A DNA stretch of 64,000 nt from Solen grandis. Taxonomy: Eukaryota > Mollusca > Bivalvia > Adapedonta > Solenidae. A program made the translations under genes and the position numbers. Below the pieces are notes generated by a model. It saw nothing but the letters and a program-made list of their open reading frames with translations, ran no database searches and had not been told where the DNA came from. The stretch is from positions 61,550,369-61,614,368 of the forward strand of contig CM037777.1 of NCBI GenBank assembly GCA_021229015.1, written 5' to 3'. Shown here piece after piece: positions 13,101 through 28,100 of the stretch (positions are counted from its first letter, which is position 1; every line of letters starts with the position of its first letter).

Positions 13101-16100
13101 GGCATCGTGTGTCTGCTCAGGTTGACTTTTTAGCTCACCAGAGCACGAAGTGCTCAGGGTGAGCTATTGGGATCACCCTTCGTCCGTCGTCCGTCGTCGT
13201 CCGTCGTCCGTCGTCAACAATTTGCTTTAAAAGACATTCCTCTGAAACCGCTGGACAGAATTTGATAAAACTTGGCATGTATGATCCTTGGGTGGGCCTC
13301 TACAAAAATTGCTCAAATAAAGTTGATCCATGAAGAACTCTGGTTGCCATGGCAACAAATAGAAAAACTAATTGAAAACTTTGAAAATCATCTCCTCTGA
13401 AACTGCTGGACAGAATTTGATAAAACTTGGCATGTATGATCCTTGGGTGGGCCTCTCAAAAATTGCTAAATAAAGTTGATCCATGAAGAACTCTGGTTGC
13501 CATGGCAACAAATAGAAAAAATAATTGAAAACTTTGAAAATCATCTCCTCTGAAACCGCTGGACAGAATTTGATAAAACTTGGCATGTATGATCCTTGGG
13601 TGGGTCTCTACAAAAATTGCTCAAATAAAGTTGATCCATGAAGAACTCTGGTTGCCATGGCAACAAATAGAAAAAATAATTGAAAACTTTGAAAATCATC
13701 TCCTCTGAAACCGCTGGACAGAATTTGATAAAACTTGGCATGTATGATCCTTGGGTGGGTCTCTACAAAAATTGCTCAAATAAAGTTGATCCATGAAGAA
13801 CTCTGGTTGCCATGGCAACAAATAGAAAAACTAATTGAAAACTTTGAAAATCATCTCCTCTGAAACCGCTGGACAGAATTTGATAAAACTTGGCATGTAT
13901 GATCCTTGGGTGGGTCTCTACAAAAATTGCTCAAATAAAGTTGATCCATGAAGAACTCTGGTTGCCATGGCAACAAATAGAAAAAATAATTGAAAACTTT
14001 GAAAATCATCTCCTCTGAATCCGCTGGACAGAATTTGATAAAACTTGGCATGTATGATCCTTGGGTGGGCCTCTACAAAAATTGCTCAAATACAGTTGAT
14101 CCATGAAGAACTCTGGTTGCCATGGCAACAAATAGAAAAAATAATTGAAAACTTTGAAAATCATTTCCTCTGAAACAAATGGTCAGAATTTATTTTCCTT
14201 TGGCACAAATAGTCACCTCATGAATGTCTACCATAATTGCTAAAATAAAGTTGATCCCTTGAAAAATGAGGTCCCTAGGGGGTTGGCTAATTTCCATATA
14301 TACTCTATATAGAAAACATCAAAATACTTTTTAGCTCACATGAGCACAACGTGCTCAAGGTGAGCTTTTCTGATCGCCTTTTGTCCGGCGTCCGTCGTCC
14401 GTGCGTGCGTCCGTGCGTCCGGCGTCAACAATTGCTTCAAACAACATCTCCTCCTAAACGGCTTGGCCAATTTGAAAAATATTTTGCAGGAATGTTCCTT
14501 GTATGAAGCTCTACTAAAGTTGTATAAATGGTTCTGTCCATCGCATAATTAGGTCACAGGAGCTAAAAATAGATTTCAAAAATGAAAATTTAAAAAATCT
14601 TCTTCTCTGAAACCACAAGGCCTAGCCTTTTGATTTTTGGTATGTAGCATGATCTTATGACTCTCTACCAGGATTGTACAAATTATGACCCTGGGGTAAA
14701 ATTGGCCCCCCGGGGTCACTTATTGAAAAAACTTCTTCCCGAAACCACAAGGCCTAACCTTTTGATTTTTGGTATGTAGCATCATCTTATGGGCCACTAC
14801 CAAGATTGTACAAATCATAGCCCTATGGTGATAAATGACCCCGCACCAGGGGTCACTTGTTTTACATAGAGTTATATAGAAAAATCTTAAAAAATCTTCT
14901 TCTATGAATCCATAAGGCCTAGAGCTTAGATATTTGGTATGTAGCATCATCTTATGGGCCACTACCAAGATTGTACAAATCATAGCCCTATGGTGATAAA
15001 TGACCCCGCACCAGGGGTCACTTGTTTAACATAGAGTTATATAGGAAGGTCTTAAAAAATCTTCTTCTATGAATCCATAAGGCCTAGAGCTTAGATATTT
15101 GGTATGTAGCATCATCTTATGGGCCACTACCAAGATTGTACAAATCATAGCCCTATGGTGATAAATGACCCCGCACCAGGGGTCACTTGTTTTACATAGA
15201 GTTATATAGGAAAATCTTAAAAAATCTTCTTCCATGAATGCATAAGGCCTAGAGCTTAGATATTTGGTATGAAGCATCATCTTATGGGCCACTACTAAGA
15301 TTGTACAAATCATAGCCCTATGGTGATAAATGACCCCGCATCAGGGGTCACTTGTTTTACATAGAGTTAAATAGGAAAATCTTAAAAAAATCTTCTTCTA
15401 TGAATCCATAAGGCCTAGAGCTAAGATTTTTGGTATGTAGTAGCATCTAATGGTTCATTACAAAGATTTTCAAAGTCTTGGCCCTACGGTGATAAATGAC
15501 CCTGCGCCCAAGTCTTCTCTGAAACCATTTAGCCCATTGCTTAGGTATTTGGTGTGTAGTATTGTCAGGGGTAAAATGTTTTAGATTAAGTTATATCAGA
15601 ATCCTTGTTTGTTTAAAAACCTTGACATCAGTTGAAGCAATGGTACTCAGGTGAGCGATTCAGGGCCATCATGGCCCTCTTGTTTTATGAAGCCAGCTGT
15701 GAAAATTTAATTTCCTTTGGCCCAAATAGTTACCTCATGAATGTATACCAATATGGCTAAAATAAAGTTAATTCCTAAAAAAATGAGGTCTCTAGGGGTG
15801 GCTAATTCCCTTATATACTCTATATAGAAAACATCAAAATTCTTCTTCTGTGCAAAGGCCAATATGGGGCCGAAATTTGGCCCCATTCCCATCCGTAAAA
15901 GTATATATTTTTCCTCAACCGCATTTTACACACTTCTCCTTCTCAATTTGTTTTGTTTTTTCTCATGTAACTGGTAATCCGCCTGGTAATCTAAAGAGAA
16001 CTAAAAAGAGAGAGGAAAAAACTTGAAATGAGCTTATCTGTTTAACTCTATTTTGCATAAAATTCTGCCAGATTCATGGCGGTGTCACGTACGCAAATTG

Positions 16101-19100
16101 CCGATTTTGTTACGAAAATATTTTAATGTAGAGATGCATTGTTTTGTGGATAAAAGCTAAAAAGACACACTGTAGGTAATTTGGAGAGTACTTTTAGTAT
16201 TTTGCAAAATAGATTCACAACTTTCTATGACCATGTAAATAAAATTAATAACCAAAAAAGCTTTGCATTTCTAAATGTAATCAGTTTTCGCGGATTTACT
16301 TTCTCTTTTGACAACTTGTAAATAAAAGGAATCTGAAATGATATTAAAGAATTTTCGAAATATTTTGTTACAGATTGTTATTTAAAAGTTTAATCATGTT
16401 ATGTAAAAGTTAAATCAACCATTTTAAAGAACTGCTTTCATTTTCTTCCCATACAAAAAGCCCTGTGGCTTTCAAACTATCACATCGTGTAACTGCAACT
16501 GATAATACAATATATTATATTATCTTCAATTAATAAATTTCAGAATTTTACTTCCATGAAATTAATGGTCAAATATTACAAACAAAATCTGTTGATCAAA
16601 ATAATGCTAAATTTGGTTCTTTTTGGGTGCAACTAAACTTGGGTAAAGTTTTATATGCAATTTACTATCGTGCAAATCTCTCAGCAATCAGTGATGGGAT
16701 TGACTTGAAACTTCATTAAGGTTTTCAGGGGCATCAGACTGTCAAGTAAGGTTACTGACTTTAATTTTGACTGAAAATATTTAAGTTATGGACCCTTTTG
16801 AACTTAGATTTTTATGATAAATCGATAGATGGGGGCATATTGTTTTTGGTCTGTCTGTTTGTCATAAAACATTAACCTTGACCATTACACAGCTGTCCTT
16901 CCACCTACAGCCTCCAAACTTCACAGGTGTATGCACCTTAATGAGCTCTACCCGCCAGGTGACCTTGACCTTCAAATGACCTTGACCCCGAAGGTCTAAG
17001 GCCCTCGGTGCCCTGGGGGCATGGTGTTCATTCGAGCGTAGCTTGTTTGGTAAAAGTTTTGCATGCAACTAATAAGCAAGAGAGTAGTCATGCACACTGT
17101 CTTTTAAACAGCTGGTCTCTTTGGCTATGATGTTTCAGTATGAAGGTCACGGAGGATTGTAGTCATTCATAAGAGGCTGTTAAATCTGGCAGTTTGGCAA
17201 TTTGTTATTCATCATTAATTGACCAGTTACATGTAATAACACTGTCAGGTATATATTGTTCACATGGAGAGGCTTTTTTCTGGTTGGTCCATGAATCTTA
17301 CTTCTGACCTGTTCCCAGTCGAAACTTCTTTTTATGTTGTGAAGAACTCTGTAAATGAAAAATTAAAAAAAATAATGGCGTAATGTAATAAAGTTAACAT
17401 GGCAGAAATATGGTTCAATTTTTGGTATAGGAGAAAAGTAGATGCTGTGGCTGATTCCAGTTCTGAAAGCTCTGATGATAGTGAGAGTGACACCTGTTGG
17501 AAGTCAGATCTAGACAGAGATGACGGAGCTGTTTGCGGAGCAGGCGCTTATTCTGATACTGGTACTCGCTGGAAACACAAAGGACACATAAACTTGCTGC
17601 AAGGTGACATGGTAAGTGAATGTGTTTTCTCACCCACTGAGGTGAACATTAAGCAGTTTGTGGTTACTTCGAGTGATTGTAATATATGCTTGGTGATTTT
17701 AATCATTCTGGCATCACCAGCTGTAAGACACATTAAACCTGTCAAAATGGAACTGGTATTTATTCTAGACTAACTAATGTAATACTGTGTCCTATCAGGG
17801 AAATGGAATCCATATCATCCACACTGTGAGTGATATAGGTCTGACGGAACTACTTCTTTTGCTTATATTCCAGTATTTACTAGTCGCCTCCCTTTGTTTT
17901 CTTTAAATGGCAGACATTCACATGGATTCATCCATGTGTTCACAGGATTGAATACAAAATAGTTCCATTCTTTTGTCAGCAATAAATAACAATAAATAAA
18001 AAGATGATTTGTTTGTCTTGAGTGAATATGCAATATATCTCACCTTGAAGTGATACAGTTTTAAGAGTTTCACTTGTGCTATGTGCTTGTGAAAATATTT
18101 AAATTCTATCTCCTCCATGAGATATATTCCATATCCACTCAGACCAAATACATATTCTCTCTATAACTCTCTCCCTTGGTGCTTGGCACCTTAGGGTAAT
18201 TCCAGGACTGGTTAATCCCTGGCTGCCACATACCTAGGTTATACAGAATGGTATTGGTATAGCTCCTTTGCTTTGCACTCAGTATGAGAAGAGTAGTTCT
18301 TGGACTGGTTAGCCCAGTGTCAGGATAATATGACTGGGTGTGGTGTCATGCATATGTCTTTGGCATGATACCGCAGTGCGGCAGCACCATACCTGTCACA
18401 TATGGATGGAAGTCCCTAATTGGCTGAAATACCGTTGGTGGGAGGAAACAGTAACAAATTAAATGATGATGATTTGTATGTAAATGCTCCTTTCAGAATG
18501 GATTTTCATAGTTTCTTATTTTTCTATCAACAGTCAGAGAAAAAAGCATTGAGAATGGCTTTGGAAGCTTCAAGGAAGGATGCACCACAAAATAGGTATG
18601 TTTATTGCATGTTTTATGTCCCCACTTGAAAGCAAATAGATTTGCCCCTGTCTGTCCATCCATCCTCCTGTCAGTCACAAAATCTTGTGTCATACATATC
18701 TACATGTATTTCCAAAATTAAATGAGCAAGAGATATAAAACTGTACAGGAATGTTCATCAGCATAGGAAGATTGTTCAAAATTCATCTAATGGCAGGGTT
18801 GTGGACCCTGGCAAAGAGACAGAAAAACACAGAATTATGGCCTCTGATAAAGAGGCAAAAAGGCACAGAGTTATTGCTCCTGACTCAGCAAAAAGGCACA
18901 GAGTTATGGCATCCAATTCAACAAAAAGGCACAGAATTGGTTGGTGCATCTATGTCCAGTAGAAACATTTCTATCTTTAATTAAATTTTAGCTTACCTTA
19001 GCATTTCAAGATATTTGGTTATCTCCGTTTTCAGACTATATATTCAGTCATTGTCTGTCTGTCATTTGTGTGTTGTCAACATCTACATTCTTGAGTAATC

Positions 19101-22100
19101 TTGATCATTGAGGCCTCTGAGGCTGCATGGTTATAGTCCCTGATTTACTGTCAGGATTTGGTCACGTGTGGAAGCCTGCAAGCTGGTTGGTGATACTATC
19201 CATGTGCCTCTATGTACTCAGCAGTTTGTATCCACGGGATGTCATGATATGACTGAACTACTAGGGTGACAATGGTTAATTCCAACACAATAACAAAGAA
19301 CAGCAAGACTTGATTAATGGCCTATTTTTTTACCCATATTAGCTTGGATGTTTTTTCAAAGAAATAAAGTCGAGGTATTGTCATCACTCTCAGATGTCAT
19401 TGTTGGCGTTGTCGTGAAAATCTTTAGCTCTGGTCATAACTCCTTAACTTTTAAACCGTCTGTTATCAAACTTCACATACTTGTTCACTATCACAAGGGC
19501 TACATCCTCATCATGGGCCATAAATCTTAGGTCCATTTTGACTAGATTTATCTTAAAAAAATCCCAACAAAACAGATGAGGATTGGCATCTGCCTGGGAT
19601 GCTCTTGTCTATGAAGAAAACTTATCAAAATATAAAAAAAGGACTAAACTAGTTGTACTCATTTTTGCACCTAAAGAAATTTTGATCAAATTTTAATGCA
19701 TTTATACGTGCTCAAGGTGAGCTTTTGTGATTGCCCTTCGTCCAGTGTCCATCATCCGACGTGCGTTGCGCGTCGTCAACAATTTGGCTTATTAAAACTC
19801 TAGAGGCCATATTTTTTGGGCAATCTTCATAAAACTTGGTCAGAATGTTTGTCTCCATAAAATCTTGGATAAGTTTGAAATTGGGTCATGTGGGGTCAAA
19901 AAGTAGGCCACGGGGTCAAATCTTAGTAAAACTTTGTTAACATTCTAGAGGCCACATTTTTGGCCCAATCTTCATGAAACTTGGTCAGAATGTTTGTTTC
20001 CATAAAATCTTGGACAGGTTTTAAATTGGGTCATGTGGGGTCAAAAAGTAGGTCATGAGGTCAAATCTTAGAAAAACCTTGTTAACACTCTAGAGGCCAC
20101 ATTTTTGGCCCAATCTTTAAGAAACTTGGTTTTTTGTACTTCTGGCATTTGACCTGTAGACCTCATTTTACATTGTTTAATTCAAGCAGTGTTTTTCAGA
20201 TTCATTTTCAGATCTTACACATTAGTTCCTTTATTATTGTCCTATTGTTGACAAGTATTCTTTTGGTATATGATAGGGAAGCATATTAAAAACGCCACTC
20301 TCTGAATTATTGGACATTTTCTTCTAGATAATGAGCTTTATATTTCCCTGGTAAAGGATTAGTATACTGCATTTCCAATTAATACATTTTTATTGACTGT
20401 CTGCCGTAAGGTAATCCATCCATCATGATCCTTCAAATGTTTAAAAAGTCTTCAGAACAGATGCAAGCATGTATTGACTTGGAGTTATGAGCTCTTTTTC
20501 TCCATTTATTTTAAGGCTTGCATTTACGATAAAATTCCCATGATCACTTGATAGAACATGATCAAAGTTTAATGATATATGGATTGCCTTAAATCAACAT
20601 GGACTTACTTTTTCACTGTAACAAGGAAGGTCCAATGGCAGTGAAATAATTGAATTGCTTAACCCTTTACCTCATAAATATTCATGTACAAATCTATGAC
20701 ATTATGAATATTAATTAACTGAACTAAAATGGTGTATGGGATTATGAATTCTTTTTTGCCATACAGACGGTGTAGAAACTGAGATACAATATTTGTATGA
20801 GCAAATAGAGGAGACCCTGATCAGAGAGCTCCAATAGGATCTGTCTGATCTGGGTCTGCTGTGTTTGCCAATGCATCAAAATGAGTATATATCAGGTATA
20901 GGGTTAAATTATATCAATAAAAGTTTGTCGCAAAGACAAGCATTGTTTGGTAATTTTGTAGAACTAAACAACAATTTTTTTATGCCCCCCACCAAAACCT
21001 GGATATTTTCATCGATCCCCTGTTGAATTTGACAGAGTAATGGGCCTTTGAAAAATATGGAATTTTATGTTTGTAATGCATGTAAATATAACTCTGAAAG
21101 TATTTTTATTACAGACTTGAAATTTAATGGATATATTATTCAGCACATGAATTTGCACACCTGGGTATTTTTATTGAAACCCCATTGAAGCTGACAGAGT
21201 TATGGGCCTTTGTTTTTGGGATACTTGATTGTCCGTCGTCCGTCAACAATTTTGATGTTTACACACTAGAGGCCACAATTTTGATCCAATCTTCCTCAAA
21301 CTTGGTCAGAATGTTTGTCTTGATGATATCTTGAATCCTTTCGATAATGGGTCAGGTTGGATCCAAAAGTAGGTCAGTAGGTCAAATCTTAGAAAAATCT
21401 TGTTTACACATTAGAGGCCACAATTTTAATCCAATCGTCCTCAAACTTGGTCAGAAAGTTTGTCTTGATGATAACTTGAACCCTTTCGATAATGGGTCAG
21501 GTTGGATCAAAATGTAGGTCAGTAGGTCAAATCTTAGAAAAATCTTGTTTACACACTAGAGGCCACAATTTTGATCCAATCTTCTTCAAACTTGGTCAGA
21601 ATGTTTGTCTTGATAATATCTTGAACCCTTTTGAAAATGGGTCAGGTTGGATCAAAAAGTAGGTCAGTAGGTCAAATCTTAGAAATATCTTGCTTACACA
21701 CTAGAGGCTACAATTTTAATCCAATCTTCCTCAAACTTGGTCAGAATGTTTGTCTTGATGATATCTCGAACCTTGAAAATGGGTGGTGGACAAAAGTAGG
21801 TCAGTAGGTCAAATCTTAGAAAAATCTTGTTTATACTCTGAGGGCAACATTTTTGGTCCAATCATCCTCAAACTTTGGCAGAATGTTTGTCATGATGATA
21901 TCTTTTGTGGATGGGGTTAGAAAATTCCTGAACATTGTTTCACCTCATCATCTTAATTCTAAAGCAATCTGTTTTGTACAGGCAATGAATGATACTTTTC
22001 TCAGGTGAGCGATCTAGGGCCATCTTGGCCCTCTTGTTTGAAATTGGGACGTGTGGGGGCATCTGTCCTTTGGACACATTTCTAGTTTCCCACTAAATGT

Positions 22101-25100
22101 TTCTGTTACTTTTAAATCTTCAATTTATTTTTGTCTGAAGAAGAAGAAACCTCTCTTAGTAAAGAAGATGAGTGTTGTATGAAAAGGATACAATTACAAT
22201 TTATCTTTCCTAGCATGGGTGCTGCAAGCTTTGATGACCCAAGAGAGAAAATGTCATCCAATTATGAATGGAAACAGAAACAACATGCTCATGATTTGCA
22301 TGTAAAAGAAGGGTCAGATTTAGAATATAAACTAGACAACCTTAAAGTCATTCTCAGGAAAGGAAAAATTTCAGATCAAAAGGTAAGTTTTTTTTTAAAT
22401 GAAAATTTATCTATTTTGAAATAGATTTAGAATTATTGTGTTATATCTTCAAAGTAATGTTAATATAGACATTTCTTTTGATGTTAATAGGGAATCAAGT
22501 TCTTACTTATCCCAATCCTTCATGCATTGAACCAGTACTTTGTGTCTTTGAAAGCCATGAAAGATTATTGACCAAAATGTGGCTCAATCCCATTACCTTT
22601 GGATGTGTAGTAAATTTTGCTACCATTGGACCAAGACGCCTTCATAAGTTAGGTTAAGACCATTTGGTTGTATTAACATGGATGATAGTATTAAACATTT
22701 TATACATGTGTTCATTCTGTTGGCAAAGGTAATTCAGTAATCACACACAACACCATGTCATCTTAGATTCTTATATTCACAATCTATTGTGATACCCCCA
22801 CACAAAAAATTGGATGTTGGGGGGTGGGATGTATATTGGGGTGGGCTTGGTGGTTTGTTATGGTGCATTGTATACAATGTAACAAATTTATAACTGATTG
22901 TGGGAATATCGGTACCGAATATCCAAATTCAATGCCCTATAGCGAGCAAGATATATGTGCACCTGTTTGCTTGTACCATCATTAAACAATAGATAAATAT
23001 GCTTGCATGATGAGCTCCTGTTTAGGCATGTGACATATTTTTTTATGTATCTTGCATGAATAAGATGCAAAATAATCTTCTTTATATGATTTATTCATAA
23101 TTTTGTTATACAAGTTGCCACGGCACACAATAACTCTGCAACAATGTGTAAGTGGGAAAAATTATCAATGAAAATACTATGAATGAAATTGTGTGACATA
23201 AGCCAGGTTAGTACAGCAGTTCATGCACCCCTGGCATGTAATGTGTCCTTGGTTTATCTAATGTGAATATGGCCAGATTACGTTGTCGGTCCTCGCAGCT
23301 ACAAGATCCATTTGATGTGTGAAAGCAATTATACAGTCACATTTTCTCCTTTTCTGTTCCAGTTTATGCTTAACGCAACATTAGGATTCTCAGTCATTTG
23401 ATTGGTCTGTTGGCTTGATTTCGATCAATAACTCATGAACAGCTAGACTGATTTAAATAGTTTTTACTTAAGTTTCATCTCAATGAAATGAAGGCCAAGT
23501 TAAACTTTGGGCAAATCCGTAAATTTGAATTTGCTAAAAATACCTTGTTCCATCAATAAGACTTCATATTCTGTGGGGATTTTTAGTTTGTAATTGCTGT
23601 CTTGTAAAATTCGCAGGTGGATTGCATCGTCAACATGGTATCACCAGATTGGGGTCTTTTCAAAACTTCGGTCTCAAGGGCTATTGTACAAAGAGCAGGA
23701 AAGAAGCTTGAGGAAGTATGCACTTTAAATTTGCCTTCTTAATTTCATGTTTACTATCATAAATTATATTCTAAAAATTATAGTTAAACACGTCATATTT
23801 TTTGGTCTAGTATAATTATGTTTTATCAATAATGACATAGTGAGCAGTTATATTTACTAGTTTTCAGATATCAGAGAATCACTGAATTTAGGACCCAGTT
23901 ATATTTATTTGTTTTCAGCTATCAGTGGGTCACTCAAATAAAATCCCAGTTATGCTTACTAGTTTTCAGAGATTATAGAGTCACTAAAAAATCCTCTAAT
24001 ATGATTGGGTCATATCAAATACATGCAAAGGTAGTACTAGGTAAATGAAGTTATTGTTGTTGTTTGTGTTCATGTTCAGGCATACTGTGCATGGTGGTGC
24101 AGTTTTTGACAGAGAATGCCTTTAAAGCCCAGAACCTCTGACTTTGGTTCTCTTGGACTTTTTCTGTCAGGGTTGCCCTCCCTTAGCACCTCTAGACAGC
24201 GCACCTACACACAGAGATAGATGCAGATACAAGGGATCCAGGTGCACCGAGTTTTTTCCAAATAGACCCCCTGGTTGATGTATAGCACCAATACACGCGA
24301 TCCCCCTTAGCCACTGTCTGGATGAACCAGTGCTAGGTTTCTAGTTTGGGGGTGGGGAACACTGAAAAGTGTCCCAGAAGTTTTCCAAGGTTCTTCCGGG
24401 ATTTGAACCCCAGACCCCTGGATTAGCTGTCCAGTGCGTTACCACTGAGCCACTGCTCTGCCTTCTTTTGTAATTGAAAGCTAAGCCCCTCACTGTGGTG
24501 GGTTCGAGTCCCAGTCTGGTAACTCAAATTTTTCATATGATTGGTCGGTGGTTCTACCTGTGTGACCTCAATGCCCCCAGGGTCTTCCTGTACCTGATAT
24601 TAGTCGGATTTCACCACATGACTGAAATACTGCTACAGTGATGACAGCCACAGCATCAACTTTTTTTTTTTATGAAATTTCAGTTGTATCAGGTAGCCTT
24701 AAAGCATTGTAGGAGAAGGAGATCAATGTCTGTTGTGACAGGAGGAGGGAATCTGAACTGTTCTCAAGTAGTGCATTTACGCTTGAAAGAAGAGGTGGAT
24801 GATTGCAGTGAGGTACTGTACAATTTTTTAACTACAAGGATAGTCCTTCTAGATTGTGCTATGTCTAAATTACATATTGTGACGTTCACAAAAAGATTGA
24901 AAATGTTGTAGTGTAGACATAATTACATGATTACATTGTAGAAAATTGTTCTCATAAGACTATATCAGCATAACCAAGAACATTTTCAGCATTTACATTG
25001 TGTAAAAAAATTGTCATTGTTTCTAAAGGTTTGTTGGACTGATTTTGTTTCCTTGAAATATGTAAAACATATTGTTTCATTTTGTCAGTCAATCGACCTG

Positions 25101-28100
25101 GCCATGAAGGACATTAGACGAGTTTGTCAAGATAACAAGCTGTCGTCAGTAGCAATGCCACCTTTGGGTGTGGGCAGAGTGTATGACTACCCAGCATCTG
25201 ACTCAGTCGAAAGTGTCTTAAAGGCTATACAAAGACGCTTCTTGGATACAAGCATAAAGGTAAGCATCTGGCTCGGCCGAAAGTATCTTGGAGGGTATAC
25301 AAAAACAATTCTTGGATACAAGCATAAAGGTAAGCATCTGACTCGGCCGAAAGTATTTTTGAGGGTATACAAAAACAATTCTTGGATACAAGTTTAAAGG
25401 TAGTCATCATTAGGCCCCATGTTCTCGAAAATAAAAATGGTACTTAAGTATGATTTTCATACATATGCTCAAACTATGCCCATTAGTTTCAATAGGGATT
25501 TGTGTATGGTACTCAAATTTGAGCCTGAGATGGCCCAGGGCTCATGCTATTTAGTGTTAAATGTGCCACCAGTTCAAATTGTCTTAAAGTGGCACATATT
25601 TTTTTTGAATTTAGCTTCCCTTGGCACATGATTTTGTAAATTACATTAGCTGAAGGTGAGCTGTTCTTTCCAGTCTGTGTCTGTCATAAATTTGCTTAAA
25701 ATCACTGTGTAGAAATTGATGAAATTTGGCTCGGATGTTGCTTTAGTGGCCCTTCAGAAACAATACTAAAATAAACTTAATCTGGTTGCCATAGCATAGA
25801 ATTTCATAAAACTTTAAACCTTTTCCTCAGAAACCAATGTTAGCAATTTAATTTTACTGGCACAAATGACCACCTCATGGCCCTCTACCATAAATGCTAA
25901 ATTGAGGTTGATCCCTCGAGAAATGAGGCCCTAAGGGGTTTGGCTAATTTCCCTATATACTCTGCATAGAAAATTTCAAAAATCTTCTCTGTGAAATCAA
26001 TTGTCAAAATTTAATTTCATCAAAGCACAAATGGTCAGCTCATTTTAACCCCCCCCCCTAACTCTCTCTTCTATAATGCTAAAATATTGCTTGATCCCTT
26101 AAGAATTAAGGCCCCCAGGTGGTTGGCAAGTTTCCATAATATACTCATTGTGGAAAAATTCTTCTTCTTTTAAACCAATAATCCAACTTTAATTTCATAT
26201 GGCACATATTGCCTAAATAAAGTTGATCCCTTAATAGAGAGACCCCAGGGGGCAAACTGGTTGCTGCTGAAAGTTACCAGGTAAAATCATGTGAATTGTT
26301 TTCATTAGGTTTATGGTACTCTGGTGATCATTCTAGGGTCACTGTTGCCCTCTTCTTTAAAAATGATAGTCAGTTTAGCATCCATGTCATCCACTTGGGT
26401 ATTTCACAGTAATGTCAGTTGACACACTTCAGAAAAATATAGTAGTCTCCTATGAATTATAGCATTAAATGGAAGAATTAACAATGTGATGATCACATTA
26501 TTAACTGTAGGGTCAAATGTGTATGCTTATTTTAACAGCCCTTTACTATAAAGATATAGTGTAAGACATGTTCAGTAGACAAAATTTGAAGCATGCAAAA
26601 TTACAATATGTTAAGTTTAATACTGAAAAAACTGAGTCCATTGTATAAAAGTTTGGGTCATTTAACTAATAAGTGTCTCTAAATTCGCACAATTTGTCAT
26701 ATACCCTTGCTCAAAAGAAGAAAAATCATAGGATGAGTCCTGGCCCTGTGTTCTCCAAAAATACTTGAGTACCTAGGCTTAAACTCAGATATTTGCTCAA
26801 CAAACTCAGATATTTGCTCAACTTTGAGTTAAAGTTTGAGTATATTTGAACAGTGTTCTTGAAAGAAAAATCTTACTCAAAAATCTTAATAAAAAATCAT
26901 GCTCAAACATCTTTCTTAATCTTTATTTGAGCAATATGGAGTGTTCTCAAACATTGTCTCATGCATGATTGAGTATGACATTTGACTAAGTTGAGAATGT
27001 GCTTTAAAGACTTTATGAACACAGCTCATTGATCAAACTTAGTTGAGCAAGATAATCATAATTGAATTTAAGTATGACTTTAAATTATCTTTGAGACCTT
27101 GGGGCCTGATCATAATTATTGTCTTCATCATCCCAGAATTTTACCAAAAAGTATTCAGGGTGGGCTTACAATATCACCATGGTATCTGTAAGCATATTTC
27201 GTTAGTTTTCAACTTCTTGTTTTCAGTGGCATCATCTCTTAAAGAACTGGCTTTAAGTTAGTACAGATGATCCTTAACAGGTCTTTTTTTTTTGTCATCT
27301 GCTGTAAGCAAAGGTGACACATAGGGATCACTTCTCTGTCATCTGTTTGTCTGTCTGTCACACCTTGTCGGTCATACTTTTTTCATCGCGTTTCTTTCAG
27401 TAGGGTACACATGTTTCCCAGTCAGAACTTTTTTGTTATGCAGAACTCTTAAAGGGGCCTCCATGTCTGAGAGTGTAAAGTCGCTGACTTTAACACTCAC
27501 TCAGCCCCTCACCGCATGGGTTCGAATCCCGGCAGGGTCATTCGGATTTTCATGTGAGGAAGCCTTCCAGCTGTCTTGCGGTAGGTTGGTGGTTCTACCC
27601 GGATGCCTCCGTTCATTCGGGGTCTTCCTCCACCTGTAATTAGCTGGACGTCGCTATATGACTGAAATACTGTCGCAGCAACGATAAACTCAAATAGTCA
27701 AGTCAGAAATTTTATATTTATCCAGTTTAGCTCTATTAATGTGACACCTTTATAAAATTCTATAAAAGTTACTAAAACAAAATTGAGCCCATTGGAAATA
27801 ATGCTTCCGCCATTGTCGGGTGATGGTTTTATTTTGGTATCTTTAGGAAAGTTTAAGATTCTTCAACTTTGAAAAGGTTTGTTAAAATTGAATTTTGCTT
27901 AGCATGAAATGTATCCATTATTATTCTTGACTTATCTGTTTCCAAATCAGCTTACAGCTGTCAATCTAAAGGCTATTTTTAGCACAAAGTGCTCAAGATG
28001 AGCTTTTTTTATCAGTCTTTGGCATCTGTCATCCATTGTCCTGTCCATCAGTCATCACTTAATTTCAAATGACAATTAATTTCATAAACCCCTGGGCCAA

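Noticed and set aside
20765..20850. Candidate extra exon between exons 7 and 8 (after CATACAG)
   Set aside because: The phase required from exon 7 meets a stop codon quickly, and the sequence matches a MITE copy at about 51960.
22131..22159. Upstream acceptors (CTGAAG, GAAGAAG) for exon 8
   Set aside because: They would break the reading frame coming from exon 7; CTCTCTTAG at 22159 has a better pyrimidine run and keeps phase.
24400..24466. Functional tRNA on the minus strand
   Set aside because: A and B boxes are present but it continues into a SINE body and the acceptor stem does not close.
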